The notes under the pieces were generated by a model, which saw only the letters and a program-made list of their open reading frames with translations, was not told where the DNA came from and did not search any database. A program made the translations under genes and the position numbers. Of a stretch of DNA of 64,000 nt, positions 47,001-59,049 are shown piece after piece (the first letter of the stretch is position 1; each line of letters begins with the position of its first letter). The DNA lies in contig JAQSEB010000047.1 in assembly GCA_030063045.1 (NCBI GenBank), positions 1,612,001 to 1,676,000 of the forward strand, in the 5' to 3' direction. This DNA comes from Pratylenchus scribneri. Lineage: Eukaryota; Nematoda; Chromadorea; Rhabditida; Pratylenchidae.

Positions 47001-48023
47001 TGCACCAAATCCATATGGCTATGTCCCACCGAATGCATATTATGGAGGAACGCCCCAACCCCAACAGCAGCAATATTGGCCTCCCCAAAATGTTCCTCAA
47101 TCGGGCGGCGGTGGCCCACTTGGAATTTACTCGCAAACTCCATTCTGTAAGTTCAAAAAACTTGTCAAATTAAAGTCAAAATTGATTGCAATTTTATTAA
47201 AAAAAAATTTTAAAAAGTTAACGGACATAAGACTAAATTACGAAAAATTGTTTGTATTTTTCAGCCGGCACTGATGGCAGTTACACAGCACCATCGGCAC
47301 TGCAACAAAATATGGAACAATCGGCAACGGCACCGCCTCCCCATCGACCACCTCCTCCACACCAACAACCACCGAACCAACAATTCATCGCCCAATGGCC
47401 CCAATCAACGACGGCACCGCCAACAGCAACAATGACCAATGGGAATGGAGTAAGCAAAAATGGCGGCGGTGGCGGTGGGAATATGGACGCGGCACTTTCC
47501 AATTTGGTTGGCAATTTGGCCATTTCTTCCCAATCGCAACAACAATATGGTCAACCAGGGGCAGGACAATGGCCAGCAGGGAATAGCAATCCATTTGGAG
47601 GTAATTCTCATCACCACTTTTAAATAAAATATATTAAATTAGGAAGGGCGAATATTTGGTTAGGATTAGAATGAGTTTTATTTACCTATTTGATTTTCTT
47701 AATGGATGGAAAATAAAAAATGAAGACTCGGTTATATATTGCTACATAGCTCAGTCGGTTAATACGCCAAGTTCATTAATAAAGCTACGGGGGTTCGATA
47801 CCCAGTGGTGGCAGCACATTTTTTGACCTTTTTTAAAATGGCATTATACAAAAATAATCGAATAAATTAAAAAAAAAACAATTTCCCATTTTTTATGTTT
47901 AAGAATGGTACAAAACATTTAAATACACATTAGGAAAATTTTAAAAAAATTCCGAATAAATTTAATCAATTTTCAGCACCAACCTATGCCACTTCTTCAA
48001 CATCCGCCAACAATCCATTCTAA
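44071..48023 (+). CDS. unc-11: AP180/CALM clathrin assembly protein
   Basis: AP180 recruits clathrin and cargo to PIP2 membranes during synaptic vesicle and plasma-membrane endocytosis. An ANTH domain fills residues 1 to about 280: [20 protein letters not shown], the lipid-binding [20 protein letters not shown] (Lys-x9-Lys-Lys-Lys-His), [80 protein letters not shown] and [20 protein letters not shown]. The C-terminal half is disordered, Gln/Gly/Pro-rich, with six NPF motifs for EH-domain partners, the last being the very C-terminus, and a clathrin-box-like DLLFFD. Exon phases agree throughout. Introns hold a GC-richer insertion (44518-45130), a SINE (46391-46556) and a tRNA-like unit (47741-47815). 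Confidence 0.95.
44518..45130. other. GC-richer insertion in AP180 intron
   Basis: The intron between YGNE and RFSQYL is about 750 bp, and most of it differs in base composition from the AT-rich neighbours. It opens with a small palindromic start (AGTGGGGCAGAG and CCCCACTGG), contains GCGCGGGGCGCTTTAAGGTA, and has four AAACCGGTTT-type palindromes between 44680 and 45010. The phrase GATGCGTCTCGTCAAGCTCT near 44738 resembles GCGTCTCGATGAGCTCT in the palindrome at 43.4 kb. No transposase frame is visible. It is probably a non-autonomous mobile element, class unknown. Confidence 0.6.
46391..46556 (-). mobile_element. tRNA-derived SINE, copy E (intron of AP180)
   Basis: On the minus strand: CGATCCAAAAGGGGGATCAA, then AGGTCTCGGGTTCGAATCCA (B box), then TTCAGAGGCAAGTAATTTTT and a longer tail ending near CTATATGAAATAAAGC. 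It is the longest tail of the five copies and antisense to AP180. Confidence 0.8.
47741..47815 (+). ncRNA. tRNA-like Pol III unit, copy 1 (pseudo-tRNA or SINE head)
   Basis: GCTACATAGCTCAGTCGGTT carries a near-consensus A box (TAGCTCAGTCGG), and GGGGGTTCGATACCC is a T-arm/B box. The ends can pair partly (GCTAC with GTGGC), and a T6 terminator follows at once. The middle does not form a normal anticodon arm, so I do not call a working tRNA. It lies in the last intron of AP180, in sense orientation. Confidence 0.6.
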
Positions 48024-48527
48024 TCAACAGCCACCAAAATCATCGCAAAATGTCCAAATATATTCGGTGTCCAAAATGATGGAAGAGGAGAAATGAAGAA
48101 GACGGCCAATTCATTCAAAATACAGTTCAAGTCATCCACCCATCCCTCCTTTCCCCATCCAATCTTTGTTTTGTTTATTCCACTTTTAATTTGACCATTT
48201 TCCACCAAAAAGCCCAATTTTATATAAGTTTAATCACCCACCACCCAAACATAAATTGACTCATTCATTCATATTTTAATAATTTTGTAAACCGCGCAAA
48301 ATGTTGACCCCACCAACCATCCAACCACCTAGTGAAATTGACTTCTAGTTTTGCTTTCCAATATATGCCCCACACATATTTTCATCAATTTCAATTGTAT
48401 TTTTATAATGTGGAATTTTATATGATCCAATAGATTTGATAAAAGAAAAATGGAAAAACCCAGAAAATGTTTCAAAAATTGGATAGATAGGTGGATTAAA
48501 AAAGAAAATGCTTTGAGGCACATCCGT

Positions 48528-48609
48528 CGTACCGTATAGCTCAGTCGATTAATGTTCTGGTTGATTTCCCAAATAGAGCTATGATGGTTCGATACCCACT
48601 GGCGGCAAC
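48528..48609 (+). ncRNA. tRNA-like Pol III unit, copy 2
   Basis: CGTATAGCTCAGTCGATTAA (A box) and ATGGTTCGATACCCACTGGC (B box) with the phrase AGAGCTATG in between match copy 1 (AAAGCTACG) closely; a T6 run follows 3 bp after the end. About 790 bp downstream of copy 1, in the same orientation, 505 bp past the AP180 stop. Confidence 0.6.
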
Positions 48610-50442
48610 CAATTTTTTAAAAATTTTCTTGAACTCATTAGAAATTTTGCCAATTTGAGCCTCTGTGCAAGGAACCAAACTCAAGCTTCATAGATATACA
48701 AATATTATTATTTTTATTACATTACAAGTTAGTATTAGTACGATAAAATTAGAAATACAAATAATTGTGAATTTGGATTGGAAATTAAAATAAACGGCAA
48801 CAGCATGTCTTAAAGAATATGCCCCAAATTAGAAGAGATTTGTGGGGTGTACAAAAAGTTGGTTAGTGGATGCCGGATTTTATGTGCCATAATGCTAATT
48901 TTACACCTACGCACCAACTTCATTAGGCAAGTTGGATGGATCTTTAGGAACTTTGAAAAGAGGTCGAAAGGTGTGGGAAATTAAGGGTATTTGGATGAAT
49001 TCATGCCAAATTGGAAGCGGATTGGATTGAATTTGTGCCAAGCAATGCTGTGGATTGAATAAGGAGCTTCACATATGTCCAAGGGACAAGTTTTTTGTCT
49101 CCATTTGCTGGCTGCATTTGACAATTTTACGGAGCCGCCATAATGTCTTCCATCTCCAAAATGAAGCAGAGGATTTGGCCGAAAGTTTTATTAATTAGGG
49201 CCCAAATATATTTGGCTACATTCAAAGTTTTGAATGTGCATTGGGCCATTGGCCAATACAATTAAAAAAAAAACCCATAAATCCTGAGTGAATGGAATGA
49301 TTGTTTTTACGTTTTTGCGCAGGTGTGTCCCCACAAGTCCAAATTCATTCCTCATCAATTCTTTTTTGAGATGGATGCACTCAGCTATAGGCAAACTTCA
49401 TATTCTCCATTTTTGAGCATTTCCCTATTACTTTTGTACATTTCCCTTTTAAAAATTTTATTCATTGGTTAGCCAATGTGCCCATTCATATTTACTATCT
49501 TCCTTCAATGGGATGGCCTCATTTGTAATTAGAATTAATAAAGGCCCAAAATGCTCGATTTTTCAATCAAAATGTAAAATAAAGTTGTGCGCTGATCATC
49601 CTTATTTCCAACCCACATTAGAAGAGTGCACTTCAGTCCATCCATTCTGGCATTCTCGGCGCGTGCCATTTCGGTTCCCTCCACATTGTTGCCATTTCCT
49701 CAGTGATCTTTGGATCGAGATGAATCACACAACCACCCGCTCATCCATCCAAATAAAATGTACTCCCCCGGAGCCTCGATCAACTCCTTTTTAACATATT
49801 CAAATATTATATTTACTTCCAACCACCGAGGCCAACTTCCTTTTCCTTCTCTCTCAAGGAAAGTCCAAATGCGATTAGTCAGGAGTGAGGGCAATATATG
49901 GGGAGTTGGGGAGGAAATGAATGAATTGGCCCAGAAGAATGAAATTGTGGATGGACTTGATGGGACACAAGACAAACCTTTGACTTTGATGAGTGAATTG
50001 GGCCATTTAGATTAGAATAAAATTAGAAGTGGAAAAATGGCGGACGATTGGAGCCACCATATTCAGAATGATCTTATCCGCCCCAATTAAATTATAGCAT
50101 AAATGCTTAAATGGCCAATGTTGGGATAAAATTCTGACGATAAATAATAGGCAAGTTGAAATGTTTGCCATCGAAAAATAAAATTTCGTATACCCACTGC
50201 ATGGAAAATCTAAAAAAATTAGATGGGGAAATGGCAGTTTGGCAATTATTGTACAAAAGTGGCTGGCAAAACAACCAAATCTAAACATTGGCCAAAACAT
50301 CAATTCTTCGACCACAAAAGTCCCACCCCTTTCCCCCTTTTTCCTTATATTCCACATTGCCCTCTCAATATTTGCGCAAATGTCCCTCCTCCCCATTCCT
50401 TTTATCCGGTGGAAAACAATGTGCAGACGATCCAACAAAATT

Positions 50443-50455
50443 GGGGGGGGGGGGG
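50443..50455 (+). repeat. G13 homopolymer
   Basis: Thirteen consecutive G on the plus strand. Similar runs: G12 at 32233-32244 and C13 at about 57660-57672. Confidence 0.95.
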
Positions 50456-50788
50456 CCTTTCCTGTGCCCGGCTTTGTCCTCTTCCCCACCTTCCTCCGGA
50501 TGAACTTGTTGTTGTGGCCAATCGGAGGCCATCCATCCATTCTATCTTTTATAAAAACAACACCAAAATCCGCCTCCAAATTTTTGGCTTTTTACGTTTT
50601 TTGCAGTTTCTTCCTTGCTTCTGCTCCATTCACTCCTTTTTTGTCTCAATAATATACTCCTTTATAAGCCAAACAAATAAATAACCCATCCAAATATCCG
50701 TTCGGCCCAATTGTTTTGTCATAAAAATAATTTTATATAAATATTTTCGCACTTTTCCCTTCATTCAATCATTTTCTCTCTCAATAAA

Positions 50789-50890
50789 TGCCATTTTTTT
50801 GGCCATAGCTCAATAAGTAAGCATTAAATTTAGGGAAGCGATATGCCATTAGAGAGCTCAATATGTCCTCTAAAAAGTTGCATTTTGTAA
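50789..50890. mobile_element. Foldback MITE family 1, copy 6 (left arm only)
   Basis: TTTTTTTGGCCATAGCTCAA then GGGAAGCGATATGCCATTAG and TGTCCTCTAAAAAGTTGCAT match the left arm. Minisatellite array 3 starts about 75 bp further, and no right arm follows the array, so the element is truncated or disrupted. Confidence 0.75.
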
Positions 50891-50964
50891 AAAATTCACC
50901 TTTCCTGACAATCAAAGAATTCTTACTGCAATAAAAATCACAATCGCAATTACAGTTACATAGA

Positions 50965-51612
50965 ACAGGCGGAATTATTTTGGGCAAATATGCGGAATTA
51001 TTTGGGGCAAATAGGCAGAATTATTTTGGTGCAAATAGGCGGAATTATTTTGGGGCAAAACACAAACAGGCGGAATTATTTTGGGGCAAAACACAAACAG
51101 GCGGAATATTTTGGGGCAAAACACAAACAGGCGGAATTATTTGGGGCAAAACACAAACAGACGGAATTATTTGGGGCAAAACACAAACAGGCGGAATTAT
51201 TTGGGGCAAAACACAAACAGGCGGAATTATTTTGGGGCAAAACACAAACAGGCGGAATATTTTGGGGCAAAACACAAACAGGCGGAATTATTTGGGGCAA
51301 AACACAAACAGACGGAATTATTTGGGGCAAAACACAAACAGGCGGAATTATTTGGGGCAAAACACAAACAGGCGGAATTATTTGGGGCAAAACACAAACA
51401 GGCGGAATTATTTGGGGCAAAACACAAACAGGCGGAATTATTTGGGGCAAAACACAAACAGGCGGAATTATTTGGGGCAAAACACAAAACAGGCGGAATT
51501 ATTTGGGGCAAAACACAAACAGGCGGAATTATTTGGGGCAAAACACAAACAGGCGGAATTATTTGGGGCAAAACACAAACAGGCGGAATTAAAATTAGAA
51601 CAGGCGAAAATA
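50965..51612 (+). repeat. 30-bp minisatellite, array 3
   Basis: About 21 units, more uniform than the other arrays; nearly all carry AAAACACAAACAGG rather than AAAATAC. The left edge has degenerate 20-30 bp units (GGCGGAATTATTTTGGGCAA), and some units have one extra T (31 bp) or one T fewer. Right edge: GGCGGAATTAAAATTAGAAC. Confidence 0.97.
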
Positions 51613-54209
51613 GTGCAAAAACATGAACAAATCGCGCCAATTATTACCACCCAATTTCTTCCACCCCATTCACATTTATTTCAATGTTCATGGATTGGCA
51701 CAAAAAAAAGTATTGTGCCAGCTGCTAGGGAAATGACCTTTGAAGGGCAAGGAAGAATTCCATAAAATGCCGTGTCAAACTTTGTGCCAAAGTCGCCGGT
51801 CCATTCCCCTTCAACTTTCATCAAAATGGGCCATCATGAAAGTGGTTTGTGTGTGCCATTAGCCCTCGCGAAACTATTTCCCCATTCCTCTTCCTTTTCG
51901 GCACTCTTCTCCGCACCAGTCAACCACTGAAATTCGAGACCATTTCCCTGGGAAAAAGGGGGCGTCAATTGGCCCTGAGTGAGAGAGGATAGTGGAAAGG
52001 AGGAAAGAGAAAATGAGGGGATGGGGAAATGGGAACAAAATGTTTGGTGGATTCCCTGGCCCAAATTGAGCACTTTGGCCCCATCCCACCCCCCACAAAA
52101 CTCGAAGCCAATACCCGAGATCCGACCCCCCAAAATTCACTTTTCTTCTCCGGGGCCAATGGACTTCCTTCCTCCCCTAATCCAATGGCCAAGTGAAGGG
52201 AAAATGAATGCTGGGGAAAGAATCTGACCCGAGAAAAAGTTGGAATTCAATCCCATTAAATCTTTTACTTTACATTTTCCTTGTGGCCTCTCTCAAATGT
52301 ACTGTATTTTAGAAGGAGGCAAAAAGAGGGAGCGGAAAACTTCCCCTTCCCCAGCCACAGCCAATCACTGATGAATAAGTCCTAAAGGAATTTACATTGA
52401 AGGAAGGAGGGCCATTATGTTCCTTCTAATGAGGCAATTTTATTATTTTTAGTTGGCTTCTTTCCTTCAAAAGGTGTAGTTAAAAACATTTTGTATATGA
52501 GACCGATGGTTTATTTTGTTAAATGGTTTTATTAAATGAAATATTTATAGTTTAAGTAAGGTTAATCAAATGACTGAATGAACCAATTTGGATGCACAAA
52601 AAGTTTTTTATATGCAAATTATTCTTGCATAATTTTTCGTGTGAATTCAAAAAACACTTTTAACCTTTGATCTTTGCCAATTTTTGCACAAAAAAATGCG
52701 GGAATATTTCCCCAAAAATTCAGGCATAATTTTGTACCCGCATTGTTCGCCCATAAACTCCAAAACCCACAATATTATTCACGGGAAAAACAAAATAAAA
52801 AATAATATTAAAACAAAGCGGAGCCAATATGAATGGCCCAGAAATGGATGCAAAAATATATCGTGGGGAGTGAATAAATGAATGACTCATCCTCCCAATT
52901 CCGCCAAAAATTCACTGCGATTGTTTAATGTCCAAATTTATCGCTATGAATGAAAGTAATTCAAGAGGGATTGAAGGCTTTTCCTCCCCAAAATTTATCC
53001 CAATCCCAATATTATGTCCCCAATCAGCAACAACCTTGAAATGATATCTTTTTCAGCCTTTTCAAATATTAAGCCCATCCAAAATTGTCGAGAATACTTT
53101 TCCCTTCCTTCCACCCAAAATATTGTCCAATTCAAACATATCCATCTCCCCACCCAACATAGTTCGGACACCTGCCAAATATTTTGCCTTGCGCCCCCCA
53201 CCCCGTCCACCCAATTCCTTCCCACGAGATTCCCTCCCTTCCTGGGCCATCAAATTCGCCTTTATATTCTCGTCAACATTGGCACACAAAATCCCCCCTT
53301 CACCCACATCCAAATATTGCGCAGGGCCATCTGCCTCCCCTTCTTCCCTAAAAATGTTTGGGGTGAAGGCCAATTCAATTGGTGAATGCGCATTTGAACA
53401 GTTTTTGGGGGATAGACCATTTAAACTTTTTCAATCAAAAGCTTCCGAACATATTTCCTAAAATATTATCCTTATATATTTGCCAAAACATTCAGATTTC
53501 AGAGGTTAATTACTCGCGGAAAATGGTCACTTCTATAGAATTCCCTTACCGCCAATAAGCAAAGTCACAAAATATTTCAATTCAATCAGATGGAATTCAA
53601 TGGCTAATCCCTTTCCTTGATCTCCGCCTTCCTGCCCATTGCTGATTAATTTACCAAATTAATCGTATTATAAGCCACCTTATTCTTCCCATGTCCCATA
53701 ATCTTCAAATGTCATCTGCTAACATGAAATAATCCAGTGGCATCAACAACAATAATACTATTTAGGAATGGCAAAATCTGTCCAAAACAATGTTCCAACA
53801 AGTCCATTGCAATTTTGCCAAATCAAATAAAATCTTCACAATTTATCAATTAAAAAAGGCTAAAAATAATACCGCATATCTATTTTGCCTCTGAATTAAA
53901 TAGAATCTGGCGATTAATAAGGCTTAAAAATGGCCCAAATAGAAAACCATTTTTATGGCCAAATTGTCCAATTCAATGGAACAATTCCCTCAATTTTGGC
54001 TATTCTTCCCCATTTTTAATCATATTGGCCAATTCCCTTTCCCCTCCTCTATTTCCTGCGAAAATATGGGTGAATTCATAATTTTTGGGTGCTGGAAAAA
54101 TGATGGGATGTAAGGGGGAATTGAGGGTAAGATAATTTGCCTCAAAATTTTTTTGGGTGAATAATTTTTCCTTCACCGCGCATATTTTGGCGGCCAAATT
54201 GCCGGTTTT

Positions 54210-54756
54210 GCCCTTCTCAATTCCATCATCGTCGGCCGCCTTTCGTGCTTCTTCCCTTTTCTGCGAACAAATTGTTGTTGAATGGCCAAGTGGCCAACCA
54301 ATTGTGGTGGTGGCCAACAAATTTTAATCGGACTAGCCCCCTCCCCACCGCACAGATGATGTGCAAAATTTGGGCCCTATAACCACAGATCGCTCCTTCG
54401 TCCCTCCCATTATAAAATGTGCCAATGTTACTGTAGAGTTAGACCCCTTTTCCTCTTCTTTTTTGTTGGCTTCTTCAACTCCTTTTTTGTCCCCCAATTC
54501 CATCGTTGTCGGTTTTTCGTGCTTGTTTCCTTTATGCGAACAAATTATTATTGAATGGCCAACCAATTGTGGCGGCCAACAGCAAAATTTAATCGGCCTA
54601 GCCCCCTCCCCACCGCACAGATGATGTGCAAAATTGGTGTCCAGCCACCGCAGATCGCCCCCAATTCCCTCCCCGCATTCTGATGGGAGCGCCGATTTTA
54701 CCGTAAACATTTCCTTCCCTTCCTTCTTTTTATTGGCTTCTTTAAGCTTTAACTCA
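54210..54756. repeat. Tandem duplication, two ~275-bp copies
   Basis: Copy 1 (about 54210-54486) and copy 2 (54487-54756) share AATTCCATC, CTTTATGCGAACAAATTATT-like and GCCCCCTCCCCACCGCACAG followed by ATGATGTGCAAAATT, with about 80 percent or better identity by eye and several small indels. Intergenic. Confidence 0.85.
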
Positions 54757-55844
54757 ATGTTTTTGTGAGGGAAAATACATATTTTAATTGTCCACATTTG
54801 TGAAGGAAATGGGAAATTTTTTGCCGCAATTATTTTTTTGGGCATACGATTATTTTTTAAGAGGCCTTAAAGGTATAAATTCAGGATTCAACAATTGGAT
54901 TAGGGAGTTTAAGCCTTAATCATTTGGCACTAATAAGTTTTAAGGCCTCATCAAAAATATGGAGAATTTTTGACATGGAAAATTAACAATGGCAAAAAAA
55001 TAAAGTGGCAATCATAAGACACTCTATTGAATTATTCGGGATTTTTATTGAATTACACCCCTCAAAAATTAAAGCAAAATCATTAGATCAAGTTCGCCCT
55101 TTCCCAAAATGAATGCCATACCAAAAATGCCATAAAATCTGAGGAATTAAATTGCTTTCAGCAAATTATTCCTAACCATTATACTCTCAATTAAAGGCAA
55201 AGAAAGCAACAAAGTGGTATTTCATTAGCCTCTTTTTTGTCCTCATCAAAATCATCAATTTGTTGGAAGCCCACGCCAACCAAACTCGGCTAGTTCTTCG
55301 CCAAAGGGGATTTATGTGTGGACCATGGATTTGATGGGGGATGGGGCATGGACAGATGTTTGGGGCAATTCCCATTCAAAAGAAAGCGGGCGGGCCCCGA
55401 ACTTTGCTGCTGGGGTTGTGCGCCCCTTCCCGCCACCACCACCACAAATCCCTGCCCCCAACCGGCAACCAAAAACTCATCAAAAAGGCCCCTTTTTTTG
55501 TGCGCGGCTTGTGCCACCATCTGCTACTTTCCTTCCTTTCCTTCCACAATTCCCCACAGCCCCTTCCCCTCAAAAACAAATGCCACATTCCCCTCCCCCC
55601 TAAAGCGCATCTGCCCCCTTCCCATTCTTTACTATTCCCTCATTTTCTCCATCAAATCCGCAGGGGCAATGGCCACCGCCATCCACCCACTTTTTCAAAC
55701 ATTGTCCCCCTTTTCACCGGCCTCATTCATCATTTTCAATTCAATTTTTCCTCCTACTTTTTTGACCATGATTTCCTCCCATTATTCAAATTTTACAATC
55801 GAAATTACAACCCATTTCCGGAATGAACTTATTAAAATTTACAA

Positions 55845-56560
55845 TAGAATAGGTGGAATTAGTGCAAAAACACAAGGCGGAATTATTTGGGGCAAAACAC
55901 AAACAGGCGGAATTAGTGCAAAAACACAAACAGGCGGAATTATTTGGGGCAAAATACAAACAGGCGGAATTATTTGGGGCAAAATACAAACAGACGGAAT
56001 TATTTGGGGCAAAACACAAACAGGCGGAATTATTTGGGGCAAAATACAAACAGGCGGAATTATTTGGGGCAAAACACAAACAGGCGGAATTATTTGGGGC
56101 AAAATACAAACAGGCGGAATTATTTGGGGCAAAATACAAACAGGCGGAATTATTTGGGGCAAAATACAAACAGGCGGAATTATTTGGGGCAAAACACAAA
56201 CAGGCGGAATTATTTGGGGCAAAATACAAACAGGCGGAATTAGTGCAAAAACATAAACAGGCGGAATTAGTGCAAAAACACAAACATGCGGAATTAGTGC
56301 AAAAACATAAACAGGCGGAATTAGTGCAAAAACACAAACAGGCGCAATAATTTGGGGCAAAATACAAACAGGCGGAATTATTTGGGGCAAATAAAACAGG
56401 GGAATTATTTGGGGCAAAATACAAACAGGCGGAATTATTTGGGGCAAAATACAAACAGGCGGAATTATTTGGGGAAAAATACAAACAGGCGGAATTATTT
56501 GGGGCAAAACACAAAATAGGCGGAATTAGTGCAAAAACACAAAACAGGCAGAAAAATTAA
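55845..56560 (+). repeat. 30-bp minisatellite, array 4
   Basis: About 24 units. The first part is mostly regular 30-bp units with AAAATAC, the middle (56236-56345) is a block of the short GCGGAATTAGTGCAAAAACA form, and the end returns to the 30-bp form with a deletion variant (GGGGCAAATAAAACAGGG). Left flank CCATTTCCGGAATGAACTTA resembles that of array 1. Confidence 0.97.
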
Positions 56561-59049
56561 AATCCTTCCTGAATGATTAGAAATTACAATTCCAAATTTT
56601 CCTTTCATCATCAAATTCCAAATGTTTTCTTCACCTATATCCCCTAACTAATTTTCTCATTTTCATGTCCACCCATTCCCTTTTATTTTTCCTCAAAGCT
56701 ACTTTCTTTCTTTTTCAATGCTTATCGCCGCCCCAAATCCGTTAATTAGAAAGGAGAATGAATGGCCACCCGAACTTATTGAGGAAGGCGCCTTCCCTCA
56801 ATGATGGGCACAAATCCCCCTTGGGGATTGCCACATTGCGCTGCTGCTGCTGCTTGGCTTGCTTCTAGGGGTGGGGGTCGGTTTGATTTGGTCGAAGGGC
56901 ACCAAGGGTCAGGATGCTCCCTACATTTTTGAATTAGCACACATTTAATTTGGATTTCCCTATTGTTGCCCATTTACCCCATCTTTTTATTCCATTTATA
57001 GGGGAATTTTCGGGCGGGAAGAGGATTTGCTGCTGTCGACAGAAGGGGAGCGCACAAGAAAATGGCGGCATTCTTTCTTCGATCCCATTAAAATGAATGG
57101 CACAAAATGAATGATTGAGGGCGCCCAATATGTTTTTGAATTTGCCATTGCCCTCAATTATGGCATAAATTCAGAAATACAGGAGACAGGAATAACTAAA
57201 AAGGCGTAAACTTTTGTGAATTCTTGGAATAAATTACCAATTAAATGAGCGAAATATTTTTGAGACTATGCCCTTAAACAAAAGCACATTAACTCAATTG
57301 TGCCATTACAACTAAAATGGCCTAAACTTTTATAGATTAATTCATTCCCAAAGAATTGATCAGAAATGAATTTGAAGCAATTCGAAGATTTCTTCCATCA
57401 TTCACATTTAAGGGCAAAATAAAATGCCACCACTATTCATTTACGTCATTTTCCGTGGATTTATCAATTAAATTCATTCAAAATTCCATTCAATTCACCT
57501 CTATTAGCTTATCGGTTAAAAATGATTGGCCTCCAATTATTTCTTGGCCCAAATTCCACATACACTTTTCCTCCCTTTTTCCATTGGAATTCCAATCTTT
57601 TCTCTGGAATTGGTAGATTGGAGTGAGGGCGAGTAGTCGAATGATTTGTTAGCCTCCATCCCCCCCCCCCCCTCCAATCCACACATTCTCGACGGTGGCT
57701 GACTTGGCCAAAATGAAGGGGAAGGAAAGGAAAGGAACAAGTTGGCCACAGCCTCCCCATATACTTTGTCTGTGTGACTTGGCCCACAAAGGCGCACATT
57801 CTTCACTTCATCGCCCATTGGCTGGCTGTGTGGGGGAAAAACTGCGTCGAATGAGGCGGACTTTCCTATCCTACTTTGTGGCCAAGAATGCGCCCGCCCA
57901 CTTGCAAAAAGAGTTGACTTCGGCCTGCTGCCCTTCTACTTTTCCATCCATTCATTCCATTCACATTCCCTCCGGCAGTTTTTGCTTCGCCTCTCATAGC
58001 CGGATGGAAACGGTAGAAGCTAGGGAAGGAATGGGGAGGGAAGGATGAGTTGGCCACCGGCAACAACTTGGGCCAGCCGGCAATTTTACTACCAAACTAT
58101 GTGCTGGGTTGGCTGCTTTTCTGAATAAAAGGCTGATGAAAGGGGCGGTACTTCCATTCCATTTTCACATTCTTCACAATTTCATTTCCTCTCAATTCCT
58201 AATTTTTGTTTGCCTTTCACTTTTACATCCTTAAAGAACATATTCCCCTCTTTAATCCACAATAATTTTTGTTTCCCTTTTTCTCGAATATTCCCTTCAA
58301 ATTATCCATTCTTTTTATGATAGCCTTAAGCACTAGACACACATTCCATTGTTCTAAAAACTTGGCCAATTCCCTACTTGGAAAAGTTGACCAATGCCAA
58401 ACTTTTAGGCCTAAAGTTTGGCCAATGTCAATCATCTATCCATCCACACCCATTGGTTCCTTTGATGTCATTGCCAATATAAGTATAAAAATTATAGGAA
58501 ACGGTAATCGGCGCACATTCCCAGTAAGTTTAGGAGGCCATTTTGCCTCCAACTTATTTGGGTACAAAATGGGCGGTCCTTCTCCATCCATTCGCCCATT
58601 CCAATATGGCCACCCTTTCCAACAGCTCACTTTACTTTTAGGCCTTTCCCAATATGTAGAAGGATGGGACAGCGCCGAGTAGTTTTGGCTTGCGCATTCA
58701 TTTTTGCTTCTTTCCAATATTCCATTCAGTCTTTCCACTCATCCTTCAAAAATCCAAAAGCTTTTTTCCATCTTTTTCCTCTAGTTGATTTGCCCAACCT
58801 TTACTTTTTTTATTGCCAACCTCATATCTAATACTTACATTGGCGCGCGTCCATTCAACTTTATAGGCCAACTCCTCTCAAATATTCGCCTATTTTATAT
58901 GAATTTTTCCACCTTAAATTTTCATCCTTTCTTCAACTAAATTTTAGGCCATCAAATTTTTCTTATTTTAACCATTTAATAAATTAAAATAAAATCCATT
59001 TAAAGCCAAAATATTTCCATTTAATTAATCACTGTTTTGCCGTGCATGA

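Larger units (their letters stand above)
48024..59049. other. 11-kb gene-poor region upstream of the ZTF-11-like gene
   Basis: No exon chain, signal peptide or domain convinced me in this stretch. Frames of 100-190 codons at 49.5-50.7, 51.8-52.2, 53.0-53.5 and 57.7-58.1 kb occur on both strands at the same places and look like composition effects. Contents: a second tRNA-like unit, a half MITE, minisatellite arrays 3 and 4, the ~275-bp tandem duplication, and two 13-bp G/C runs. The next gene is a developmental-type transcription factor, for which large regulatory regions are common. Confidence 0.4.

Noticed and set aside
47741..48609. Two functional tRNA genes
   Set aside because: A and B boxes are good, but D-stem and anticodon stem do not pair as in a canonical tRNA, and the two copies differ in the anticodon region.
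49465..50684. Candidate genes at 49.5-50.7 kb on either strand
   Set aside because: Open frames occur at the same place on both strands, with no conserved segment and a G13 run in the middle.
50789..51612. Minisatellite array 3 as the inner part of a MITE copy
   Set aside because: A left MITE arm lies just before the array, but no right arm follows it, and the other arrays have no MITE arm next to them.
31031..56560. Satellite arrays as CRISPR-like arrays
   Set aside because: There are no unique spacers; the whole 30-bp unit repeats, and the genome is a eukaryotic nuclear one.
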